36,838 nt of DNA, from NCBI RefSeq assembly GCF_013185065.1, contig NZ_JAAVTO010000026.1:1-36838 (forward strand), written 5' to 3'. The position numbers were made by a program, and so were the translations under genes. The notes below the pieces were generated by a model. It had not been told where the DNA came from and searched no databases. It saw only the letters and a program-made list of their open reading frames with translations. Source of the stretch: Adlercreutzia sp. ZJ473 (GTDB taxonomy: Bacteria > Actinomycetota > Coriobacteriia > Coriobacteriales > Eggerthellaceae). Positions 1 to 8,340 of the stretch are shown piece by piece. Within the stretch, counting starts at the first letter, position 1. Every line of letters starts with the position of its first letter.

Positions 1-103
1 TCCTAGGTCTTTCCAAGTTGTTAGTCGGAAAACTCCTGGAGGATTCTACCTATGGCATGGAAAGTTCCAAGAGGATTCCGATTGGCCTCTTGGAGCTTTA
101 TGA
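1..103 (+). CDS. possible 3' end of an unidentified gene (partial)
   Basis: The second reading frame is open from the left edge of the window to a TGA at 101-103, about 33 codons. It is rich in aromatic residues and glycine, which looks more protein-like than the frame that reads on through the terminator at 143-180. A strong terminator 40 bases further on fits the end of a plus-strand gene. No family is recognised. A short inverted repeat (67-74 with 86-93, CCAAGAGG/CCTCTTGG) lies inside it. This may simply be intergenic DNA. Confidence 0.2.
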   Translation, partial: PRSFQVVSRKTPGGFYLWHGKFQEDSDWPLGAL

Positions 104-142
104 TCACGCAGTTGTTTTGACGCTCACACAGCAACGACAACA

Positions 143-180
143 GAAAGGCCCCCGTTCCAAAATCGGAGCGGGGGCCTTTC
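143..180. terminator. bidirectional rho-independent terminator
   Basis: A 16-bp stem with a single G-T wobble and a 6-base loop (AAAATC) has arms GAAAGGCCCCCGTTCC and GGAGCGGGGGCCTTTC. T-rich bases follow on both strands. It lies 50 bases past the stop of the minus-strand ChW hydrolase and should terminate that gene, and anything entering from the left. Confidence 0.85.
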
Positions 181-232
181 TTGTTCAGGTCTTGCTTGGC
201 TCCAGTTCAGCCGGGCAACGGCTCAAGCGGCC

Positions 233-3200
233 TTAAAACCTCTTCAGGACCCTGATCATGGCGACGATATCCTGACCATAATTCGTTCCAGGAACGGCCC
301 ACTTCCCGTTGAGGTCCGTCACCTCGGGAGCAGACCCGCGCTTGACCAAGCCGAAACGCGGGTCAACGCAGGCGTTCTTGAGCGGGGCCGTCGAGGCATA
401 CGCCTTCAGATGCTGCACCTGCGCGCGCAACCCCGTGCGCACGTCAGGAAACGTCGCGCCCTTGACGCCGCCTGTCGCGCCAAGCCCGCCGAAGTTGCAC
501 TGGCCCGCCTTCACGTCGCCGCCGAACTGAAGCCAGCCCGTCTCCTTCATGGCCTGGCAGAAGAGGACCTCAGCCCTCACGCCCTCAGCCTGCGCTTCCT
601 CGCAGAGGATCTTGCAGTACTGCTCGATGCTGGAAGCGCCCTTGGAAGCATAGACCGATGGATAAGGTTTGCCCATGCTCTTGAAATATGCCACCATCTG
701 GCGCGCAGAAGCTTGGGATGACCCCATGATCGAATACGCGTAGGCATCCTTAAAGGCATTGCTCGTCGAACCCGGAGCGGTTCCGCCCTTCTTCACCAGC
801 TTGATCTGGATTCCCTCGAGCCGGTAAGAGTAGCCTTCAGTACCTGCGCTTTCGCCGTTCTTCGCCCAGCCCATCCAGCCGAAGTTCTGAGCATGGACGC
901 GATAGTAGACGTCGAACTGGTTAGCGACGTCGCCCGTGAGGCGTATCTGAATGGCCTCAAGGCGCAGGCTTCTTCCCGTCGTCCCCGACGTCGCGCCATT
1001 CGACTTCCAGCCCGACTCCCAGCCGATGTTCTGAACATGCGTGCGATACTGGATGCCGCCCTTGTAGGCATCAGTGATAGCCGAGCCCAAAGAGATGTTG
1101 ATGCCCTCGAGCCTGAGCGAGCGCCCCGTTGTTCCCGACACTGCTCCGTTGTATGCCATGGACTGCCAGCCGACGTTCTGCACATGTGTTTGATAGCTCA
1201 CCTGCACGGGGTAGAACACGCCGCTCGTGGAACCCGGAGCTGCCCCGCCCTTCTTCACGAGCTTGATCTGCACGGCCTCCATGCGGTAGCTGTAGCCCTG
1301 GCTTCCCGAGCTCGCACCGTTCTTAGCCCATCCGGTCCAGCCGATGTTCTGGACGTGGGTGCGATAGTACACGTCGTACTTCTGCGCTATCTCGCCCGTG
1401 AGCTTTATCTGGAGCGCCTCGACGCGCAGGGACTTCCCCGTCGTACCGACGAGACCTGACGTCCAGTTCTGCCAACCGATGTTCTGGACATGGGCGCGTG
1501 CCTGAATGTCGCCCGAGCACTCAGGGTCGTTCACGTCGATCTGCAGCGCCTCAACGCGAAGCGATCTGCCGGAGGTTCCGGCCACAGCCCCGTCAGAGAC
1601 AGCGGACTGCCAACCGATGTTCTGGACATGGGCTTTGTACGTCACAAGTGCCCTCATGAAAGGCGTTGCCGTGCTGCCCGGAGCCTTGCCGCCCTTCGAC
1701 ACGATGACGACCTCGAGTGCCTCAGCGTTGTATCCGTATCCGACGCTGCCAGCGGAAGCGCCGTTCTTAGCCCAGCCGAGCCATCCCACGTTGGCAACGT
1801 GAACACGATAGTACACGTCATACTTGCTCGCCGCGGCGCCCGTAAGGTTGATCTGCACCGCCTGCAAGGCCTTCCCCTTGCCCGTGGTGCCGCTCGTCGC
1901 GCCGTTGCTCACCCAGCCCTGCCAGCTGCCGCCCACGTTGGAGCGATAGGTGATGCCGCCCGAAGAAGCGGCGGCGTTCTGGAGATTGAGCTGGAACGCC
2001 TCAAGGCCGAAACCCTTGCCCGTGGTACCCGCAACCTTGCCGTCGTATACCGTGCTCTCCCATCCCAAATTGGCAACGTGGGCCTTCGCGGAGACGAGTG
2101 AGGACGCCTTGGCTGCGGAGTCCTTGATCAGGCTGTACTTTTGGGCCACACCCGTCGCGTCTGCCACGCCGAGCTTTTGACGCGCCGCATCATTGCCAAG
2201 GTACTTCGCCGCGTCACTCGGATTGCTGATGAAGGCGTGTTCCACGATGATGCCCGGGATGCCCGCCCAACGCGCGCCATTGATAACCGTGTAGTAGTCG
2301 GCGAGCGATCCGTCGGGATAGCGTTCGTTGTTCGTGCAATCCCTCGTCTGCACGCCGCGATTAGACAAGCCGAGCGCCGTGAGCTTGCTGAGAATCTTGT
2401 TACCGAGGTCAGCTCCGGCTTTATGCGTCTCCGCATTGAGATACGAGCTGTTGTTGGGAACCCAGACCTCCGCTCCGTACGCAGCAGACGAGCTCGACGA
2501 GTTGCAATGCACGCTCACGAACACGTCAGCGCCCACCGAAACCGCAGAGTCGACGCGTTGCTGCAAGCCCACGTACACGTCGCTGCTGCGCGTGAGGTGC
2601 GCGCTCACGCCCGTGTAGCTGCTCAGCTCCTGCTGGAAGTGCTTGGCGATGGACAGGTTGACGTCCTTCTCCGCCAAGCCGTTCCCCGAGGCGCCGCCAT
2701 CATAGCCGCCATGACCAGGGTCGATGGCCACCACCAGGTAGTTCTCCCGAGCGGAGGAAACCGCAGCCCACGCCTTGTCAAAACCGAAGAGGTTGGCAAA
2801 GAAGCCGATCACCGTGTCAAGCAGGGATTTCGGCTCTTCGGACTCAGCATCGAGATCAGCGTCAGCCTCGGAGTCAGAGCTCTGGTCGGGGTCTTCGTCA
2901 GTGGGGCCCTCGCCAGCATACACCGGCTCCGCAACCGACAAGTCGGCTGCCACCTCGTCATCAGCCTCGACGCCCTCTTCGCCATCGGCGTTGTCGCCCT
3001 CGACAGCCTCGACGTCATCAACGGCTTCGACAGCAGCCTCATCAGCGCTGTCGCCTTCAACGGCGATCTCGTCAGCGCCAGCTTCCTCGGAAGCAGCTTC
3101 ACCAGCGCCATCTTCCTCAGCAGCAGCTTCACCAGCGCCGACCTCCTCGGAAGCAGCCTCCTCAGACGCCTCGACGCCAGGATCCTCGACCACCACCGAG

Positions 3201-4177
3201 TCGCCTTCGCTCACCGAGGCGACGCCTTCGGCATCAGCGGTCTGCACCGCCTCCTCGATGCTGCTCTTCGCGACGACGCTCCCGTCATCGCCCAAAGCCA
3301 AGACCGAAACGCCGTCCTCGCCCTTGTCGGCCGCATCGGTCAGCGCCTCAGCCAGCTCGGGAGAGACCACGTCGAAGGCGTAGACGACCTTGCCCGAGTC
3401 GGCAGCGTCGGACGAGACGGAGTCAACCTCATCCACAACCTCGACCGTCGTGTCCTCATCGGAAACGCTCACGCTCGAGATGCTCGAGTCTCCGAAGTCA
3501 ACTGCGAAGCGCTCACCCGCGGATTCGAAGGTGATGCGCGACATCAGGTAGCTCGTCGCGCTTGAGGGATCGTCAAAGGAGGCCGTGAAGAGCACCGCGC
3601 CTTCCGTTATTGCGGAGGCGTCGAGCGAGACCTTCTCATGCGAGCTGCCCTTGACAAGCTCAAGGGTCGCCTTGTCAACTGATCCGCCCTTAGTCAGAAG
3701 CCCGATGGCGATGTTCTGCTCCTCGCCCAACGAGACGACGTTGTTCTCGATGTAGACGAACTCGACAGCCTCCTCGGCCGTAAGGACCGTGGCGTCGTCG
3801 AGCGGATCACCCTGATCGCCAGCCTTCTGCTGAGCCTCGTCCGCCTTCGGCTCCTCCTCGGAAGACTCCTTCTTGGGAGCCGTCTCCTTCTTGGCAGAAG
3901 CGTTCTCGGCAGAGCTCGAAGCACCTGCGGGGTTTTCCCTCCCGCCGCCTTCGGCTTTACCCTCAGGCTTCTCACCAGCCGTCGTATCCGCCTTTTCGCC
4001 AGCCGATTCGGCCTTATCCGCCTCAGAAGAACGGGAAAGCCCCTCATCGGCTGCTTTCTGCCCGCTCTCAGGAGACTTTCTGTCAACCACCTCGTCCGCA
4101 TAAGCAGGAACGCCCATGAGGGAGAAGGCAAGCACGAAGCTCAGGAAAAATGAGAGCGTCTTCTTAGCGCCAGTCAT
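233..4177 (-). CDS. secreted cell-wall hydrolase: N-acetylmuramoyl-L-alanine amidase, nine ChW repeats, glucosaminidase
   Basis: This 1314-residue protein starts with a Sec signal peptide (lysines, hydrophobic core, cleavage near AYADE). A long low-complexity region rich in Glu, Ala, Asp and Ser follows, to about residue 465. Residues 478-670 form a zinc amidase of the Amidase_3 family, with His489 (DPGHGG), Glu503 (GLAEKD), His557 (SVHCNS) and Glu646 (VEHAF) as the expected metal and catalytic residues. Nine ChW repeats (about 691-1126) fall into three groups of three, each group closing near KKGG.APGST. The last 175 residues resemble a GH73-type glucosaminidase, with a likely catalytic Glu in MKETGW. 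The protein could cut both the peptide and the glycan parts of peptidoglycan. ATG 4177 follows GGGGTGG. It is transcribed alone and divergently from the glycosyltransferase at 4467. The role of ChW in surface retention is inferred. Confidence 0.93.
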   Translation of the reverse strand: MTGAKKTLSFFLSFVLAFSLMGVPAYADEVVDRKSPESGQKAADEGLSRSSEADKAESAGEKADTTAGEKPEGKAEGGGRENPAGASSSAENASAKKETAPKKESSEEEPKADEAQQKAGDQGDPLDDATVLTAEEAVEFVYIENNVVSLGEEQNIAIGLLTKGGSVDKATLELVKGSSHEKVSLDASAITEGAVLFTASFDDPSSATSYLMSRITFESAGERFAVDFGDSSISSVSVSDEDTTVEVVDEVDSVSSDAADSGKVVYAFDVVSPELAEALTDAADKGEDGVSVLALGDDGSVVAKSSIEEAVQTADAEGVASVSEGDSVVVEDPGVEASEEAASEEVGAGEAAAEEDGAGEAASEEAGADEIAVEGDSADEAAVEAVDDVEAVEGDNADGEEGVEADDEVAADLSVAEPVYAGEGPTDEDPDQSSDSEADADLDAESEEPKSLLDTVIGFFANLFGFDKAWAAVSSARENYLVVAIDPGHGGYDGGASGNGLAEKDVNLSIAKHFQQELSSYTGVSAHLTRSSDVYVGLQQRVDSAVSVGADVFVSVHCNSSSSSAAYGAEVWVPNNSSYLNAETHKAGADLGNKILSKLTALGLSNRGVQTRDCTNNERYPDGSLADYYTVINGARWAGIPGIIVEHAFISNPSDAAKYLGNDAARQKLGVADATGVAQKYSLIKDSAAKASSLVSAKAHVANLGWESTVYDGKVAGTTGKGFGLEAFQLNLQNAAASSGGITYRSNVGGSWQGWVSNGATSGTTGKGKALQAVQINLTGAAASKYDVYYRVHVANVGWLGWAKNGASAGSVGYGYNAEALEVVIVSKGGKAPGSTATPFMRALVTYKAHVQNIGWQSAVSDGAVAGTSGRSLRVEALQIDVNDPECSGDIQARAHVQNIGWQNWTSGLVGTTGKSLRVEALQIKLTGEIAQKYDVYYRTHVQNIGWTGWAKNGASSGSQGYSYRMEAVQIKLVKKGGAAPGSTSGVFYPVQVSYQTHVQNVGWQSMAYNGAVSGTTGRSLRLEGINISLGSAITDAYKGGIQYRTHVQNIGWESGWKSNGATSGTTGRSLRLEAIQIRLTGDVANQFDVYYRVHAQNFGWMGWAKNGESAGTEGYSYRLEGIQIKLVKKGGTAPGSTSNAFKDAYAYSIMGSSQASARQMVAYFKSMGKPYPSVYASKGASSIEQYCKILCEEAQAEGVRAEVLFCQAMKETGWLQFGGDVKAGQCNFGGLGATGGVKGATFPDVRTGLRAQVQHLKAYASTAPLKNACVDPRFGLVKRGSAPEVTDLNGKWAVPGTNYGQDIVAMIRVLKRF
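3082..3171. repeat. 30-bp tandem repeat, about three copies, in the acidic spacer
   Basis: Units at 3082-3111, 3112-3141 and 3142-3171 share the core AGCAGCTTCACCAGCGCC; the third has diverged. Each unit encodes ten residues of the Glu/Ala/Gly-rich spacer of the hydrolase. Being in frame, copy-number change would alter spacer length without breaking the gene. Confidence 0.7.
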
Positions 4178-4208
4178 CTAACCACCCCTTGAAACTCAAG
4201 CAAAACTA

Positions 4209-4245
4209 TGGCTCGCAGCCTACATTGGAAACAGGCTACGAGCCA
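4209..4245 (-). promoter_or_regulatory. hairpin in the 5' leader of the ChW hydrolase gene
   Basis: A 13-bp stem with one mismatch (plus-strand arms TGGCTCGCAGCCT and AGGCTACGAGCCA) has an 11-base loop. On the minus strand it is followed by TAGTTTTGC and then the ribosome binding site of the hydrolase, with the start codon about 30 bases downstream. A stem plus short T run at this place could be a leader attenuator or an mRNA stabiliser. No known riboswitch family is recognised. Confidence 0.5.
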
Positions 4246-4260
4246 AAACAAGACTTACGC

Positions 4261-4290
4261 ATGATAACTCAAACTAAACTGCATGTTCAG
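4261..4290 (-). promoter_or_regulatory. candidate promoter of the ChW hydrolase gene
   Basis: On the minus strand, CTGAAC (4285-4290) lies 18 bases before TATCAT (4261-4266). Transcription would start near 4254, giving a leader of about 75 bases that contains the hairpin at 4209-4245. Hexamer matches are moderate. Confidence 0.35.
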
Positions 4291-4414
4291 CAATGCAAAA
4301 GATACTCCCGAAAAGAATCGCAAAGCGCCTCCCTCCCGCGTCGTCCTTGCCCGCCTGAATCCACCTGCCTCGACAAAAGCTCCCTCTCCTCGCTGCTTTT
4401 GGGACAGCCTCTTT

Positions 4415-4423
4415 TGCTATCAT
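4415..4423 (+). promoter_or_regulatory. candidate extended -10 promoter for the GT2 gene at 4467
   Basis: TGCTATCAT fits an extended -10 element (TGnTATnAT), 43 bases before the start codon. No good -35 hexamer is present, as is usual for this class. The element would serve the glycosyltransferase pair at 4467-8340. Confidence 0.4.
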
Positions 4424-4466
4424 AGGGAAGGAAGCAAACACCTATCTCCTAGCGCAAGGACAACCA

Positions 4467-5552
4467 ATGACCCCAAGAGTTTCTGTTGTCGTACCCGTCT
4501 ACAACGTAGAGCGATATCTTCCCTCGTGCCTTGAGTCGCTCATCGGCCAAACCCTTCGAGACATCGAGATCATCATCGTCAACGATGGCTCAACCGATGG
4601 ATCGCTCTCCATCATCAAAGAGTACGCATCCAGAGACGACCGCATCGTTGTCATCGACAAAGAGAACGGCGGCTACGGGCACAGCATGAATCGAGGGTTC
4701 GAGAAAGCCCGCGGCGAGTACATCGGCATCGTAGAGTCTGACGACTGCGCGCGACCCACGATGTTCCAGCGGCTCTACGAGCAGGGGTCGAGGCACGATG
4801 CCGACGTCGTTCGGTCCAATTACTTCACCATGTCGAACGATGGGTCAACGTTTGGGCTGATAGACGTCTTGAGCCTTTCCCATGCTCCGTACTACACGGC
4901 ATTTAACCCCCAGGATTATCCCGATATACTGCGAGGCAGCCCCGCAATTTGGACAGGAATATACAAGAGGAGCTTTCTCGAGGAAAACAATGTTTCCTTT
5001 CTCGAAACGCCCGGTGCATCCTATCAAGACACGGGATTCATGCTCAAAGTATGGGGAGCCGCAAACAGAGCAGTTATCATGCGTGAGGCGTTTTTGAATT
5101 ACCGAATCGACAATGCAAATTCCTCCGTCAAGTCCGGCGCTAAGGTTTTTTGCGTGTGCGATGAGTACGAGTCGTTTGAGGAGTTCCTCTCCGCCCGACC
5201 CGAGCGCTCAGAGGCTTTTCGCAAGATGGTTGTAGCGAAGAAGTATGAGACGTATCTTTGGAACTACAATCGTCTCGACAATGCGTTAAAGCCCGAGTTC
5301 TTGGAGAAAATGACCGAGGAGTTTTCCGAGGCGGAAGAGAAGAATGCGCTCGACCAAAGCCTCTTCTCTCCCGTCGAATGGAACGAGCTGCAAGCCGTCA
5401 TCTCTAACCCAGAAGCACTCTCGGGTAAAGCGCTCACCGTCGTCCCCCCAGCACTTGATCCAGGCGAGCACGAGAAGACCCGCTATGCAAATGGAGAGAT
5501 CACCTTTTTCCAGCTACTCGCATGGAAAATAAAGCATGCATTAAGATCGTAG
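4467..5552 (+). CDS. family 2 glycosyltransferase (361 aa)
   Basis: A cytoplasmic inverting glycosyltransferase of the GT-A fold, expected to add one sugar from a nucleotide donor to a lipid-linked glycan. The family signs are VSVVVPVYNVERYL at the N terminus, VNDGSTDGS near residue 38 for nucleotide binding, and ESDD near residue 90 in place of the DxD metal motif. The C-terminal half has no recognised domain but contains WNYNRLD. That motif and the GYGHSMNRGF segment also occur in the enzyme at 25961-27025, so the two are paralogs. AAGGA lies six bases before ATG 4467. It is first in a pair with the fusion enzyme 46 bases downstream. Base composition is lower in GC than the genes after 16571. 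Donor and acceptor cannot be told from sequence. Confidence 0.9.
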   Translation: MTPRVSVVVPVYNVERYLPSCLESLIGQTLRDIEIIIVNDGSTDGSLSIIKEYASRDDRIVVIDKENGGYGHSMNRGFEKARGEYIGIVESDDCARPTMFQRLYEQGSRHDADVVRSNYFTMSNDGSTFGLIDVLSLSHAPYYTAFNPQDYPDILRGSPAIWTGIYKRSFLEENNVSFLETPGASYQDTGFMLKVWGAANRAVIMREAFLNYRIDNANSSVKSGAKVFCVCDEYESFEEFLSARPERSEAFRKMVVAKKYETYLWNYNRLDNALKPEFLEKMTEEFSEAEEKNALDQSLFSPVEWNELQAVISNPEALSGKALTVVPPALDPGEHEKTRYANGEITFFQLLAWKIKHALRS

Positions 5553-5598
5553 CCTTTCGGCTAGCCGACGCAATGCTAACCTAATCCGAGGAGATCCC

Positions 5599-8340
5599 AT
5601 GCCGGAATTCCAGATGTTTGTCTCATGCGAAAGCAGCATCGACCTAGACCCCTGCTCATCCCGCTACGTTTGCGTGAAGCAGCTTGCCGAGCAGGCAGAT
5701 GACTGCGAGCGCAATGCAAGCCAGATAAGCACGCTGCAATTTGCCGAAAAAAACGCTACGGCCCCTTTTGTGGGCATATCGACAGCACATTGCCTGCTTG
5801 ACATTGCTCAGGTCTCCGACGAAAGGAACGGGGCCCTCGAATTTGCCGAACTAAGCAAGGTCGAGACCCTCGATCTGCCTGCGCTTGAATCGCTCGGGTA
5901 CATCGACACAGGAAGTATCACCCTACCCCAGGATATAAGCATCGTCTTGCCTAAGCCGACAAGTTGGCTCGACAGCGACTACATGACTGGCACCTTTAGG
6001 CACGTTATGTGGTACTGGTGGCATAGAAGAGACCGGGATTTCGACACCCTTGCGAAGATTCTCTCCGACATCAGCCCTGAATTTCTCGAAGATCTCGACG
6101 CGTACCGCAATGACAGCATAGGATTCCCACTCGGGACATTCCTCATGCGAGAAGATATCTTCAAAGAGTATTCAGGGTGGGCACTCGCTGTCACCCGCAG
6201 CTATACGCACGCTCTGGCCTTAAGCGATGACGTATCTTGGGTCGAATCACTTGCGCCTGACATAGTCGCTCGCCATCTGCTGGCAATATACGCGAAGCAT
6301 CTGCAGCGCACGTGCAATTCGGGCAGAACAGCCTACGCTTCGTGCACGTATTATGAGCACATGGAGAGCCCCTACTTGGCGCCCGCTTTCGACAGCAACA
6401 ACATTGCCGTCGTCTTGGCGTCAGATGCCGCCTATGCGCCGCTCATGTCCGTCACCATAGAATCCATCCTACAGAACTCAAGCCCTTGCAACAATTACGA
6501 CTTGATAGTTCTCGAGGCCGGACTCACCAACGCCGACTTCGAGTTCTTAAGCCAACAGACAAGCAGCTACCCCAACGTGGCGATACGATTCCTCCATCTT
6601 GGTCAGTATCTCGAGAAAAAGGAGCTCCCGACTCTTGCTCATATAAGTACCACCACCTTTGCCCGTTTCCTCATCCTTGACTATCTCACCAACTACTCCA
6701 AAGCGGTATATCTTGATACCGATTTGGTATGCAACACCGATATAGCCGAGCTCTACGAAACTGATGTGTCGGATTACCTTATCGCCGCCGTGCGCGACAC
6801 GGCAGATGCAGGCTGGAGCAACATCGTCGACAACGACACTCGCCAATACATTGATGACGTCATTCAGCTCGACAACGTGTACGACTACTTCAACGCAGGG
6901 GTGTTGGTTCTGAACGTTGAGGCACTTGCACAAGTCACAAGCTGTGAAAAGCTCATGAGGACCTCGCTCGAGAAGGAATGGCGATGGATGGATCAAGATG
7001 TGCTCAACCACCTCTGCGCCGGAAGAGTCAAGTATCTTGACCAGTCATGGAACTACATGGCTCACAAAGAGTCCTATTTCACTCCGGAAACCACACCTGA
7101 AGTATGGCTTCCCACATGGCTCCAAAACGCATACCGAGAAGCGCACCATAACCCCAGAATCGTCCACTATGCAGGACATGCCACCCCCTGCTTCTCCCTT
7201 TACTCGGACTCTGCCTGGCTGTTCTGGAAATACGCCCGAACTTCCCCTTACTACGAAACGCTCGTCAGCATGGCGTCGGCTGAAATGCCTTCCGACCCTC
7301 TCAATCCCATAGCGAGAGCCCGCGCCAAGAAAAAGCTCGGACCCTTGGTGAGCATCATCGTTCCCGTCTATAACTCCGCTCCTTATTTGAGAAAAGCACT
7401 CGATTCGCTTTTGCGCCAGACGTACAAGAACCTTGAAGTCATCTGCGTTAACGATGGATCAAAAGACGACAGCCTGTCAATCTTGGAGGAGTACGCCCGC
7501 CAAGACTCCAGAATAACCGTCGTCAACAAGGAAAACTCAGGAGCAGGCGCTACGCGCAACGTGGGAATGGGGCACGTGCGCGGCAAGTACCTCTGCTTTT
7601 TCGATTCTGATGATTTCCTCGTACAAAACGCCATCGAGGATCTTGTCCGCATTGCCGAGAAGAACCAAGCGGATGCCGTCGTCTTCAATATGGACCAATA
7701 CGACGACAAAACCGGGGTGTTCTCCCCCAACACGTGGGCCGTATCGCGAGACCACATCACTCCTGGAAAAGTTTTTTACGCGGCCGACATCAATAATTTC
7801 TACAAACGTTTAGTGGGATTCACCGTAAACAAGCTGTACCGCTCGTCTTTTCTCCTGGGTCTCGATTTAAGGTTTCCGCAAATAGGAGCCCACGAAGACA
7901 TGCCCTTCACCTACATTGCCCTCAGCGCATCTAAAAGGACCTATTATTACGACGAGACGCTTTACCATTACCGTCGCGCACGAGAAGGCAGCCTGAGCGA
8001 CAGCACGAACGATCGCTACATCTATATGTTCGATGCCTTGGATTGTCTCAAAGAGGGCCTGATCAAGCGAGGGCTCTGGGCTGACTACCAAAGGGCCTTT
8101 GTAAACTACGTGCTCCATATGTGCATCTGGAAGCACAGCGAGCTCGACAAGTTCATGCGGCTGGAGTTTCGAGACTCCTGCCGCAAAACATGGTTCGAGC
8201 ACTTTGGCATCTTGGGACCCGGCAAAGACTTCTTTTACGATCCCGAAGACTATGGCTTCGTCGAAGACACCGTGAATATGTCTTTTACCCGAAGGCTCGC
8301 AGCAGAATGCTATAGGCGCAGGCTACCGAAGGAGGAATGA
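5599..8340 (+). CDS. three-domain glycosyltransferase: DUF4422 + GT8 + GT2
   Basis: This 913-residue protein joins three domains usually found in separate proteins. Residues 1-245 match DUF4422, a glycosyltransferase-like family of capsule loci, with WYWWHRRDRDF and FPLGTFLMREDIF as signs. Residues 267-550 are a GT8 (retaining, glycogenin/LgtC-like) domain with the metal-binding DTD at 373-375 and HYAGHATPC near the end. Residues 580-800 are a GT2 domain with VSIIVPVYNSAPYL, VNDGSKDDS and DSDD. No membrane segments are seen. The start ATG follows GAGGAGATCCC. The gene ends 18 bases inside the end of the convergent gene at 8323. Three successive transfer steps on one polymer are plausible but inferred. 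GC is low for the window (28 of 60 bases at 6661-6720). Confidence 0.88.
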   Translation: MPEFQMFVSCESSIDLDPCSSRYVCVKQLAEQADDCERNASQISTLQFAEKNATAPFVGISTAHCLLDIAQVSDERNGALEFAELSKVETLDLPALESLGYIDTGSITLPQDISIVLPKPTSWLDSDYMTGTFRHVMWYWWHRRDRDFDTLAKILSDISPEFLEDLDAYRNDSIGFPLGTFLMREDIFKEYSGWALAVTRSYTHALALSDDVSWVESLAPDIVARHLLAIYAKHLQRTCNSGRTAYASCTYYEHMESPYLAPAFDSNNIAVVLASDAAYAPLMSVTIESILQNSSPCNNYDLIVLEAGLTNADFEFLSQQTSSYPNVAIRFLHLGQYLEKKELPTLAHISTTTFARFLILDYLTNYSKAVYLDTDLVCNTDIAELYETDVSDYLIAAVRDTADAGWSNIVDNDTRQYIDDVIQLDNVYDYFNAGVLVLNVEALAQVTSCEKLMRTSLEKEWRWMDQDVLNHLCAGRVKYLDQSWNYMAHKESYFTPETTPEVWLPTWLQNAYREAHHNPRIVHYAGHATPCFSLYSDSAWLFWKYARTSPYYETLVSMASAEMPSDPLNPIARARAKKKLGPLVSIIVPVYNSAPYLRKALDSLLRQTYKNLEVICVNDGSKDDSLSILEEYARQDSRITVVNKENSGAGATRNVGMGHVRGKYLCFFDSDDFLVQNAIEDLVRIAEKNQADAVVFNMDQYDDKTGVFSPNTWAVSRDHITPGKVFYAADINNFYKRLVGFTVNKLYRSSFLLGLDLRFPQIGAHEDMPFTYIALSASKRTYYYDETLYHYRRAREGSLSDSTNDRYIYMFDALDCLKEGLIKRGLWADYQRAFVNYVLHMCIWKHSELDKFMRLEFRDSCRKTWFEHFGILGPGKDFFYDPEDYGFVEDTVNMSFTRRLAAECYRRRLPKEE

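Noticed and set aside
2141-3565. Plus-strand open frame (474 codons) opposite the ChW hydrolase
   Set aside because: It mirrors the acidic repeat region and amidase domain of a well-supported gene; no ribosome binding site or domain is seen.
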